Assembly: GCA_001931875.2 (NCBI GenBank)
Contig: MSJH02000692.1
Coordinates: 1 to 60,834, forward strand
Reading direction: 5' to 3'
DNA from: Byssochlamys sp. IMV 00236
Lineage: Eukaryota > Ascomycota > Eurotiomycetes > Eurotiales > Thermoascaceae
Length of the DNA stretch: 60,834 nt
Part shown: positions 23,486-34,287 of the stretch, one piece after another
Layout: each line of letters starts with the position of its first letter
Position numbering within the stretch: position 1 is the first letter of the stretch
Translations under genes and position numbers: made by a program
The notes under the pieces: model-generated
Databases searched by the model: none
Seen by the model: only the letters and a program-made list of their open reading frames with translations
What the model was told of the DNA's origin: nothing

Positions 23486-25266
23486 TGTGAATACTTGGGT
23501 CATAGAGCACGAAGAAGCGAGTGAATAAAGAAGCAATTGGATATGGGCTCGTATCGCTGGCTATAATTGTAATATCACGCGTGTCTCGTCCCTTTTCAGG
23601 AAGTCTCAGCTTTCAGACGCTGAGATGAATGCATCCGCGCTCGAGCATCACCAGGGCAAAAAGGAGGGACTGTGAGCGCGTTAAGCAAGGGTCCTGAATT
23701 GGACCCGATAACGTTGGACTCGCGATTAAGTTACTGCATCCAGAGGCGTTATTAACGAGGGCAATAGGACAAGCACGACAGGAGAGACAGGCGAACAGGC
23801 AAGTCGCATGAAGAGAGGGAAAGGGAAACAAAGGAACAAGGCACTGGCCCCGTTATTATTATTATTATTCCTATCGTCCTTGTTACTATCATCCCGCGAC
23901 ACGGTCCTAACTCCTAGGGAAGCTACTGGTCGAGCCCCTGAAAGATGGAGAGTGGTTGTAACTGTGGCTTGGCCAATCTGAGACACCAGTCCTGAGAAAT
24001 GACAATTCCTTCAGCGAGTTAGTTAGGCTCCTAGCGGGGATTGCGGGCTCATCAACAGCCCTGTGCTTTGGCGGAATCTCCAGCCACCGGTGGTATTTCT
24101 GCAAGATTGTTGTTGCGAACGACAGGACGCCATAGGCCATGCAGAGACTCTTGCGGACGTTGTTGATACGGGCGGGATGATCCGTTCAAGATTCCACGCC
24201 AGTGTTCCAGCCTCTTCTTCAAGGGCAAAAACACAAAGAATGCAACAGCATAACAAATGCCATCGCTACAGCTAACTAACTAGTTAGCTATTATCCACTT
24301 CCCCCACACTCGGGAATTGCTTAACACTGCTCCATCAGGGAAACTAAGTCGAGCAGGCGATCAACTAGGAATCCGCTTGTTACAGTACGCGCTCTTCTGA
24401 TCTCTCTGCAGTACTGCAATCCGGGCTTCAACGGTAAAGATTGCCTTCTGGTTGATTTATCTTACGCCTTTTCTGCTTTGCTTCCATTCCTGCTCTCCAG
24501 GTGCTATTTATTGCATTAGGTATTCTTCGGGGACAACTAACTCACCAAAGTCTGTTGTTTTGCCGCACATACTTAACTAGTGAGCGAGTCTAGATGCGAT
24601 CTAACTCACGATAAGGAATTTACGACGGGTCCTTGACTGAGACTGTATATCAACACAGGCTTTCTTAGACATTTCCATCGCTCCAACAAACCGGTTTTGT
24701 CGTCGAGAAGTCTTTAATAAAGTTCAATATAGCAGCATTCTTTTTGTTCCATTTCTATTCGCTTCTACCTAATACCCGCTGGTTTCTCTTCAGCATCAAC
24801 GGAGAATTCTCGCTATCAGCAAGATCTAGACTTCAAAACAATGTAATAGTCCTATCTCCCGAAGACGCACTTATCTTCCTGAATATCGAACGCCATTTCG
24901 TACAGCAGACTCGTGCTATTATTATTATGTCTCCGATTGGTTTTCCCCCTGTTAGCTCTGTAGCTAACGCAGCCTTCGTGAAATTACGAATACCCTGTCC
25001 ACCCACGACAACAGCCCGAGTGTTCTAGTGGCATGATTCTTGCTTGTACGTCTAAGTTCCCAGAAGACATAACCCCTAATAATCAGGAATAAACAACTAA
25101 TCTGTACCTTCACTAGTGGGATTCTGGATAACACTTAAGTTCTTGAAGAACTGGTAATAATGCACTTAAAAAGCATACTAATAGGGCGGGGGCCATACTA
25201 ATACACCTAACACCCTTAACACCACGATCGCTTGAAGATCTTAAGATGACTTAACAGACACCTAAC

Positions 25267-25302
25267 TGCAAGAGGTCCCGCGTTCGAATCGCGGCTCGGG
25301 CC
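25267..25302 (+). pseudogene. tRNA 3' half (tRNA-Pro-like), 5' half missing
   Basis: The segment reads as the end of an anticodon stem (GCAAG), a variable loop (AGGTC), a T-stem/loop with CCGCG-TTCGAAT-CGCGG pairing, and a 3' acceptor strand (CTCGGGC) plus discriminator. An oligo-T run follows. The matching 5' acceptor strand (GCCCGAG), D-arm and anticodon were not found upstream. GCAAGAGGTCCCG resembles fungal tRNA-Pro. The break falls close to position 37/38, where eukaryotic tRNA introns sit, so an unusual long intron is conceivable but I found no 5' half to support it. Confidence 0.55.
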
Positions 25303-25314
25303 ATTGTCTCTTCC

Positions 25315-25325
25315 TTTTTTTTTTT
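25315..25325 (+). terminator. Oligo-T run, Pol III-type terminator
   Basis: Eleven consecutive T residues begin 13 nt after the tRNA 3' half, the usual place and form of an RNA polymerase III terminator. It suggests the tRNA fragment descends from a genuine gene end rather than a chance match. Confidence 0.5.
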
Positions 25326-25890
25326 CTTTCGTGGACTTGCTCTTTCCATTGGATTCTTGTTCTTTTGGGTTAATATACGGAGTATATCATTTGTAAGATC
25401 CTAGTGTTACTCTACCGATGAGCCAGTCACTGATGAATCCACGTCAAGGAATGGAGTGCCAGTGCTAAAGATCGCCCTCTGGTGCGATCGAATAGGATTG
25501 CATACTGTAAGGATCATCGCTTTGGTTCGCAGGCAGATGCTGTGCGATTTCGAACATTAGGAGTCTCTGTAGAAGAGAACTAAATTGTTATTTATTGATG
25601 ATGCATTGGTTCGGTTTCAAGGACTGCGTCTATACATTCCAACGTGTGGTATCCGTAATGTGCTCGTTTCCTCCGATGGTATTGAGAACAGACAGAAAGA
25701 CCAAAAAAGCAAGTTGAATTGATGAATGAAAAGAGAATCCGACTCTCTCAGCAAAGCTGATGCAAAGAAGACGAAGCGAGAAGATAATATCGCGAGAAGC
25801 TCCCAGCAAACCAGTGCTGGAACTTGGCGCCAAATAGAAGGAATTAAACACATCCGATTAAATGTACAGTTCAAAGGGTCAGTCACAGGA

Positions 25891-27147
25891 CTAGCCTGAT
25901 ATTAGGACCCAGAGGAGAAAGAAAATCTACAGAAGAGGAGTCAGTGCAAGTTCTTTTGCTGCCATAACCGGAGATGTCCACTTACCATTAGTACTCCGAA
26001 CATCTTGGCAATAAGCCATCTGTTGCCCTGCACTCGGGACCAATACTTTATCAATTCACGTTGCGCACCCTGGACGTTATCGACAATGTCCTCCGTATTG
26101 GCATCAATCCGCTGGATCATCTCCGACTGTTCGCTAACCATGGTGGCTAGCTGCCCGAAGATTCCGCCAAGCTCATTAATCGTACGTTCAATAGCCTCAA
26201 TGGCTTCCCCTCGAGCTTGGATATACGACGTGTTGGGCTGAGCCTCTTCCATCATGAGAAGCTGCTGATCTGACTGTGCACCTGGCCGCGAGAAAGGCGA
26301 AGATGTCGCCGGCTCTAAAGTCAGGAGATCGTTGGCACCTCCTTGGTACCCTGGCTGAGGCGTCCTACTTCTTCCGGGGGCGGTATACAACGGGGAATCT
26401 GAGCGCTGAGTGTCCAAGGCGGTCTGTGACTTCGACGACACGGACGAGACGAAATTCTCTGTGCGTGACCGGGATGCCTGGATGTTCTTTGTTCGCACTT
26501 CCAGCACCTCCTTAAAATTGGCTCCAACGTCTGCTAGCTTTCCCTGTAGCATAACCACGACCTGTGCCAGGTTAGTTGCAAATACAGACCAGCTGCTGTC
26601 CCGATCCACATACATTGTCATTGTGCTCGCCTTCCTGATCCGCCTTATTGCGGGTCGATTTCGGGTGATGCGCCAGCGTCAGCGCCTGGAGGCCTGCGAT
26701 TTGCGAGTTGAGAGAAGCCAGATCCTGTTTGATCACGTAGGTCAACTCCGAGATCTCCACGGGTCTGTCATCGAAGAGAGTCTTTCGCTTGGCCACTATG
26801 AAACCGTTAGCTGCCGCGTTAAATGATTGCACAGGTGTCATGGACAACACTCTGTTGGCATGAGCGTTCAATATCTGCGGATGCTACTTACACTCTGCCA
26901 ATCTTTGCAGTTTAGCTGTGGTACCGGTAATGCCTCGTCCGATCTCCGCGGCCTTCCTCGCGAATTCAGACCGAGCTCTCCTGCTAGCTTGAGCGCCATC
27001 GGGACTTCCATTCGCCTGCATGCGCTGGGAGTCCGACAGCAATGCCTGACGCTGTGCGCCGACCTTGGAGGAGGCCTGGCGTTTCTGAACCTGCCCCAGG
27101 ATGGACCTGAACTCATTGGTCCGGTCTTGTATCGAGGGGCCGGCCAT
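25891..27147 (-). CDS. sed5: Sed5/syntaxin-5 t-SNARE
   Basis: Four exons (27147-26892, 26795-26614, 26561-25986, 25926-25891) give 349 aa. Introns of 96, 52 and 59 nt all restore known Sed5 sequence. The N-terminus (MAGPSIQDRT) matches the short Sly1-binding peptide of syntaxin-5 proteins. A three-helix Habc region follows, then the SNARE domain at about 255-315 with the conserved block SEQSEMIQRIDANTED, whose QRID supplies the zero-layer Gln. The last exon encodes only the end of the C-terminal anchor (IFFLLWVLISG). The protein is a cis-Golgi Qa-SNARE for ER-to-Golgi and intra-Golgi fusion. Its start lies about 1 kb head-to-head from the next + strand gene. Confidence 0.95.
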
Positions 27148-28102
27148 GATGGAATTAAAAAATATTATGGAGAGTAGACGTAAATCTGGCGTAGAAACGA
27201 GTGGATGGAATAGATCGTGCGACTGAAGGGCTAGCTGTGTAATCGATAAGGAGTCCGGCGAGACAGAGCGACTCTCCCTACAACACTGATGGCGTCAAAA
27301 GCGGACAAGATATGTTACCTGTCCATGCGAGGCGATAGATCCGGAGACTGGTCAATTCTGAAAGTCCCAGGACTTGACGAGCTGTGAGTTGGACCGGACA
27401 GAATTGCAATACTCAGTCAAGACGCCTTCCAGTTGTCCTGGACAATCTGGCCGCGTTCGTTGCAATCCAAGAAGGGAATAGCGTTGATATACTCCACGTG
27501 ACAACTGGCACCGCCACGATTACTCCGCCGCATCAGCCACCGCCTGCCGTTCAGGTCGCGACATCGTTGTATCTTCTCTTCCTCCATATTTACTATCTAC
27601 GTCTCTATCGATATTTCGCCTCATTCTTATCGAAACGAGGCCGTTGTGATACCCTCTTTGAGCTCTTTTTGCGCCTCGTCAGGGGTCATATCCTCGGTCG
27701 AATGTGGCGTAGCGCTCACTCGTCGTCAGCCTCGTTCAGCCGCGCTCTCCCACCTTGCGACGCCGTTGACAGCTAATTACCCAATACTCCTTACACGCTC
27801 TCTCTTCGCTTACTTCCCCTCAATCTGTCTTTATTTGTCTGTTGTTTTCTTGTAATACAACAAATATAGCCCTGCGATCGCTGGTGTATGGGATTGGAGA
27901 GCTATTGCGGTATTGCGACAGTGCTATCCTGATTCTATGGTTCCAAAGCCTCAATACACGGCCGGCTCGAGGCTCGAAAGACAACATTTGCCAGTCTGTA
28001 TCGGTCACGACTCCTGGCTTTCATATGTGCCATAGCCTAATTGTGTACGATACATGTGCATGCTGTCTGCCACATTAGTGTAGATCGCTCTATGCTTCCG
28101 TG
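27148..28102. promoter_or_regulatory. Divergent promoter region between sed5 and the disordered-protein gene
   Basis: Roughly 950 bp between two divergently oriented starts. It contains pyrimidine-rich stretches (for example 27560-27660 and 27785-27850) typical of fungal promoters/5' leaders. No ORF with coding character was seen. Individual factor sites are not claimed. Confidence 0.5.
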
Positions 28103-30732
28103 ATGGCCGGTCCATTCCAGAATCCACAGCTGCCGAGCCTGCAGGAACCGTAAGTAATGATGCCCATCCTCATGACGTGCCACATCATTGACATTCTAGC
28201 GTCAGGGTCATCGCTCGTTCAGCAAGTCCGCTGTCACCCAGTCCTATCGCCGGTCAGCCTATCTCCTTCAAGACGAATGTCAATCGAGCCAAGTCGAAGC
28301 GCTGGGTAGAAGCCAAGTCCTATTCGTATGATGGCGACGACTGGGGTTCCGATGATGAGTATGATGATGAAGAAGAAGAGCCCCCGGTCCCTCCGCTACC
28401 GAGTCAAAGGGACCGTTCGCGGAGTTCCACTAGGGACCCGGGGTCTTCTGCTCCGTCCGATGTGCCTGGGCTAGGTCAGGAGCGTACGAGATCCCCGAAT
28501 CTCGATGACAAGTCACGTTCTCCTGCTCCGGACAATGCAGCTTCCACTATGAATCCGAACCCCTCCCAGTTACAACAGCAGGTGCAATCATCCGAGCAGT
28601 CCGAATCCCAGAGTGCAAACCCCTCACAGTCAGCAATACCTGTTGCTGCTACCGATGCTAATTCTTCCAAGCCTCTTCCCTTTATCCGTCCTGCAGACAT
28701 ATACAAGCAGATGCAGGAAGCGAAGGAGAGAGAAGCGCAGTCCGAAGGGTCTACTAAGCCTAGCGTGGACTCTGCAGATGTGGAGCGCTCAACTGGCGAC
28801 TCTACGCTTGATTCCGCGCATGAGCAAAATTCTGAATCTGTCCCGTCGGCACCATCTGTGAAGTCCCAAGAAGCTCCAATTGTCTCGTTGCCGGAAGTCA
28901 AACGGATGTCTAGCTACGGCAATAACTTCGTCAGCATGTCGAATCCTGACAAATCGGGCGAGCCAGATGCTCAAAACCAACCCGATACCCAAGAGCATTC
29001 TCTACACCATAACTCTTCAATGGGATTCCGTTCAGCTGTGAACCAGGCTTTCGACGCCCCGCCGACTCCAAGCTCAACGGTTGGTAGCGTTGTAAGGTCA
29101 GGAAGTGAGAGCACATCAGTTATCAGTCCCATCTTGGGCACTCGTGGTTTGGAGGGCGAGAAGACACCGACTATCACGGAGGAACCAGGAGAGTCTTCTG
29201 ATGGGAGGCGAACTCCTACGTTTCAACCTGGACATCGTCGTGAAATCAGCACCCCGACTCCCGGCAATAGTCCTGCCAGGAGACCAATCGTCTCGGACAA
29301 TTCGACAGCAGCTGAAGCTGGTGAGGTAGCTTCAACAGCTCCTACAGACTCACCTAACCATGAAGAGAGCCACCCAGATGCATCCCCAGGTGGGGCACAA
29401 AGGGATGGAGCTCTGGACTATTCATTGGCTACAAGTATTGCTCAGGGTCTCAGGCACAATACATCCTTGTCAACTGTCGATAGTCCGGCCTCTGCCATAC
29501 GAAAAGACGAAGGCAGTGGCTATCAGCTGGGGGAACAGGCACATTACTATAAGGAACCTACGCCACTTAGAATCCGCAGCGGCCAGTACTTCACTCAGGA
29601 TGGCGCAACTGTTCCTCCACAAGTTCCTCCATCGATGAGCACCGAGACCTCGCCTCAGGACACTGAAAGTGATCGCTTGAGGAAAGAGATCATGCGGAGA
29701 CTAAGCCCTGAGGGCTCGCCAGCACCCGAGCCTCGGCCGGAGCCACAGCGAGAGGGTACTCAGAGTAGCCTGATCCCGAGTGAATACGAGAGTTACTGGA
29801 ACGATCACCCGACTGCGTCGCCAATTTCTCCAGGTGGCGCTCGGCAGCAGGAGGGGTCTCCAACCTCCGATACAGCCACAGCTCCGATTCCGCGACCTAA
29901 ACTGAAGAAACGATTCTCTTGGGAGTCATCCTCCTCCGAAGAGGCTGGACTTCCAGTCGCTCCTCAGACCACGGCCGGCGGACCTGACCTTGCACGATCT
30001 GAGCAATTAGCCTGGGGCGAGTCGAACGCTGCCAAAGACGCTGTTGAACGTGATGGGGAACTCCCACTGACCGATATGCGGTCTGTAGACCCTCGGCCTA
30101 TAAGTCCATCTAGTCTCCCAAGCGCAAGAGAAGACCAGCAAGTGCACCCCGAAGCACAGCAAGATGCACCTGGCGAAATCCCATCTGGTGTACAGCCTTC
30201 CCAGGGACTGCAGGAGCCGCCGTCTACGCTGAAGCTAGTGTCAATTGATGAGTCTAAACTACTGGGTTTTCGTGACATACTCGGCGTTCAGTCCGCCCCT
30301 GAGCGGGTACGCCTCTTTGAGAAGACTCGACATCAATTCGCTTCCCTAGATTCCGGTCTGGATAATTGGATCCGTCGAACTGCGGATACCCTGCCCGAAC
30401 ATTCAGACTTGGTCAATCGAAATGGAAATTTTCCATCAGACTTTCAGCGGCCGTCTCCATCAAGAACCAAATTTTCGAAATTGCCTTCTCTTGGAGCTCT
30501 CTCGTCGCATCTGGATGCCTCCCAACAATCTGGAGCTACTGCTCATAACAGGCGCCCCTCTGGTGCGCCTCTCGGCAATATGATCAAACGACAGCATATG
30601 GAGCAACGAGGGAAAGAATTTCTGCATAGCGCCGGGGCCATTGGCGGTAAGGCTGGTGGTGCAGCAAAGGGGCTTCTTGCTAAGGGCAAAAGTAAATTTC
30701 TGGGTGGCGCAGCCGACAAGGTAGATAATTGA
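28103..30732 (+). CDS. Large disordered conserved fungal protein (or 5' part of a longer gene)
   Basis: Exon 1 (28103-28149) encodes MAGPFQNPQLPSLQE and is joined to 28200-30732 by a 50-nt intron with GTAAGT and TAG. The product would be 859 aa. The N-terminus has a conserved basic/aromatic block (SFKTNVNRAKSKRW, then SYSYDGDDWG) and an acidic D/E run. A very long S/P/E/Q-rich disordered centre follows. Near the C-terminus there is a compact conserved block (LLGFRDILG, RVRLFEKTRHQFASLDSGLD) and a Gly/Ala/Lys-rich tail (about residues 820-855) resembling fungal proteins with amphipathic GGKAGGAAKG-type repeats. The stop at 30730 lies just after a potential donor (AAG/GTAGAT at 30721). Splicing from there to 30994 keeps frame, giving one 1804-aa protein with the downstream ORF. 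Function unknown; actin-patch or endocytic scaffolds have similar composition, but this is only an impression. Confidence 0.75.
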
Positions 30733-30993
30733 TCTCGTCATCAAACACCATACGCACCGTACGCGCGTATTCCCTTTCCCTTTCATTTTCTTAGTACGGC
30801 ATTGTTTTATACCCCATTGCATTTGACCCGGACATGGAACTCTAATTTCTTTCTTTTGAACTACTGATATGTAATATCGTTTATGTTTTCTGTTCTTGGG
30901 CGACCTATGTGGCGGCTGGATGAGATCAGTGTATTCGTATCTTTCATCATGGAAGTTTGATTTTTCTAGTCTAATTCGCTGTTGGTTGTGTAG

Positions 30994-33895
30994 GGTTCTC
31001 AGTCTTCGTCGTCGTTTACTCATCGCAGAAGTCTACAGCTTCCACATATCACATTTGCACCTGCTAGTGACTCGGCTGCCTCCCATGATCGCTCCTCGCA
31101 GCGCGATTCAGTAGCACAGGACACTATTCCGCGTCTTCCTTCATTTAGATTCCAGGAGAACCAATTCTCCCTCGTTGCTGAGGACGTTGTGAACAGAGGC
31201 TCGCCCTCTGAGATACGCCGGGGTCCAGATAGAAGCATGAGATCTCTGTCACTCGACGCTACGGGCAGCCTATGGGGCAGGCAACCTCGTCCAACGGATT
31301 CTGCGGCCAGCAGAAGGTCGGTCGACAACTTAGTCAGTACTAGGGAGAACCGCATGGATGCCAATGGAGGAAGCCACATCACAACTCCTGGTCTCCAGCA
31401 GTATGAAAGCGATACCGAAGAATCACGGCCTGAATATGTTACTTTCTCTGGTGAAGATGAATCCCCCATAGCTCTTTGGACTGCTGCGCTGGAAAATCTG
31501 CACGAATCTGGCTCTATTTTACCGCCAGAGTCTCAGCTAGATGATAGCTCAGAGAATGGACTTGGACCAACGGACTCTCAAGCCTTTTCTCCTTATTCTT
31601 CGCCGGCCGGTGATAACTTTAATGTAGATCCTGACGTTAGGCTGCCAGACGGAGAAAATGAGAATCCAGCATCCGTGGGAGACGCTGACAATGCTGATGA
31701 TTCGACTCAGGAGAACTTCGAAGGGGATATCGGCGACTCAGCTGAGAAAGACGAGGCCACGCCTCCTGAATACTCTTCCGGAGTGGAAGCGGCAGATCGC
31801 GACGTACCCAATGAGCCCCCTCCTGCTTTCCCTGCGACTGGTTCGGGTACTGATTATCCTCCGGAGAAGCAAGGATTCAACGGGTGTGCTGGTCCATATT
31901 CTCATACTGATACATCAGAAGAAACCCCTCGTCCAAGACCTATCTATCGTATGGTTACAGAACACGAGTGGGGCTCAGTGGCAGGCCGCGAAGACATTCT
32001 TCGTTTCCGATCTCATGCTCGGTCGGCAGATGATTTGCTTCAGCATATCGCTCTCAACCAGCCTCATTCTCAGAGGCCATCTATCGTCTCTCCAGATACC
32101 GCCGGCGACTTGCCGAATTACCAACAGCAACAGCAACAGCAACAGCAACACCACCCGCCGCGTGCCCGGGAGGCTTATAGATCTCGCTCTCTCGACTTCA
32201 ATTCTCTGCTGGCAACTGATCGACTATTCACTGCGTCTTCTGTGAATACCGGTTCTCCTCGATTCGCGCCCAGATATGAGCCCGCTCTGAACCAGAACGA
32301 CATGCCCGAGATGCAGCCAGAGGTTCCATCTGCGAACCACCGCTCGAGCCCTGTTAGTAGCGGAGTAGGGCACCTACCGGAACAGCGACGACAGTCGGGT
32401 GACATAAATCTACATGCTCCCCCTACTAGACACAGCTTTCTTAGCTCTACTAGAAACAGCATATTCAGCGCACTCAGCAAGCAGGATTCCGAAAGCCTAA
32501 GAAGCCGAAACAGTATTTCAGGAAATGCAGCTATGTCCCGTGCGGATCTCTCAGGGCAGCAAACTCCTGTCAGCTTTGGACCAGAACCAAAAGCCGACAA
32601 GGGTCAATCAACCAAGGCTAAGATAAAGAAACTTGCCAAACTTCATAGGTTGTCTTTGCCGGTAACGGATACGAAACCCTCAGAAGGAGCTAAGAAAGGA
32701 ACTCTTGCTAGAATCAGTGTAAGTACATTGGCCAGATTACAAAATGCTCATTTAGTTGATACATGTATTCCAGGGCTTTTTTGGTCGTTCATCCTCCCCG
32801 GCTCAGCAAGATGTGGACGAGCGCAAGAGAAATGGACGTCGAAAATCGCGTGAACTGTTAAACACTAGAAATCCAACGACTCTGCATCCACCTGAACAAG
32901 GCTCCCCACTATGCAATGCATATCATATCTCAAACGGCTCACGGCAGTCTATGGGCCAACCCACTATATCTAGTGGTCAGGAGCCCGCAGGATTCCTAGG
33001 GGGTCACCGACTGGCAAAGCAGCGTACTTCAGAGCACAATATACTCACAGGACAATATTATGCGCAGAATAAACCTCATACGCCTTCCCAATCTCCACAT
33101 CTCTACCACCCTCGACCTCAACACCAACAGTTCGCTTCAACAAGCTCAACAAATATCTCTGCACAATCTCCGCCCCTTGGGAATACATTTTCGCCTTCGT
33201 ATCATATGAGAGACGCTACGGGAGAAGAGCGTGCTTGGTCTTATACTGACGAGTTACGCATACGTTCGAGGAGTCCAATATCCTATTCACCACAACCTGA
33301 CACTAGTACGATACCGTCTATTGACTACTCTGATCCTGCGGTTAATTTGGGCATTTTCCAGTCCGTGCCCAACACTGAACGCGTTGGCGATCAAGAAACA
33401 CCTTGGAATATCACACTTCCTGGCGAAACGCAAGAAAATGACAGCTCTGGTCACACTGCGCATCATAATCAGACCAGACTCCAGCGCTCCGCCGGACTGA
33501 ATCCTCCCTATTCTACCGAATCAATAACATCTCGCCCTGACCAGTCCCGCCAGGGACTGGTCCAACAACATTACCATCTGACGCCGATGAAACCATCGCC
33601 AACAGTTAACAAAACTAGTGCTGCAACCGCACACGACAACGCAACCGAATCCCGCAGGTTTAGCTTCGAACCAGAATCAGACGTTGCCAGACCATCAAGG
33701 GAAAACGTCAACACCGTCGTACCTTTCTCTACCCATCCCCACCGTGACGAGAGTGCCGTCATCAACAGGACGACAGAGCCAGTTGAGCTCCCTCTTCGCC
33801 AAGATGACTCCAGCGAAGAAATCGTCATGTCCAGTACTGCTTATCCAGGACAGGAATGGCAGCCTGCTGGATATGGCCGTTGGGAGCATTATTAA
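30994..33895 (+). CDS. Disordered protein, probably the 3' part of the same gene
   Basis: The reading frame is open from an acceptor-like TAG ending at 30993 to 32718. It then continues from 32774 to 33895 after a 55-nt intron (GTAAGT, CAG). No in-frame ATG supports an independent start near the beginning, whereas joining to 30720 in the upstream gene is in phase. The sequence is S/P/Q/E-rich with a polyQ run at about 32122-32146. The C-terminus ends with a distinctive motif (EEIVMSSTAYPGQEWQPAG), which looks conserved and functional. A separate short first exon with ATG at 30881 and splice at about 30935 is possible but uses a weak donor. I therefore treat this as a continuation of the 28103 gene with moderate confidence. 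The 273-nt intron that this requires is long for this genome and T-rich, like a 3' UTR. Intron retention would give the short form. Confidence 0.6.
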
Positions 33896-34287
33896 TCCTA
33901 CCTAGTGATTTTTTTAGTAGCTGGCCAAAAAAAAAAAAAAATGTGATGTGTGAGATGTGTGATGTGTTTAATGATAAGCCATGTGACCCAAGAATCTGAC
34001 GTTTATTGTCTTTACGCGCGCATACATTATACCCCCCCATCTCATTTGATTTTAAGATAATAATGATAAATTTTTTATTTGGTTTTGGGTTGGCACTAGC
34101 TGTGAATATTGCATGCTTAATTGATTCTGCTTTTTGATATATATAATGAAAGTAATATAATTGAGAAGGGAGACTACTCTACCCAACTTTAGATCTTTCT
34201 ATCTGTCTCTATTATACAAAACCTCCACGACGTGTCTAGATCTCTATATATAGTTTCTTTCATCACTTACATTTGCAGTGAGATATA
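33896..34287. other. Convergent intergenic with A-tract
   Basis: Separates the 3' ends of the disordered-protein gene (+) and the ABC1-type gene (-). A run of 15 A lies at 33927-33941. AT-rich sequence elsewhere is consistent with 3' UTRs. No ORF seen. Confidence 0.6.

Larger units (their letters stand above)
23486..25890. other. Long intergenic region, no protein gene seen
   Basis: About 2.4 kb without an ORF of coding character. The only recognisable element is a tRNA 3' half with a following T-run near 25267-25325. A small trinucleotide tract (att)n lies near 23854. Short open stretches (for example 24744-25028) have no domain, no intron signals and biased composition, and were not called. 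Confidence 0.55.

Noticed and set aside
24744..25028. 94-codon open frame in the long intergenic region
   Set aside because: No domain, biased composition and no splice or promoter support.
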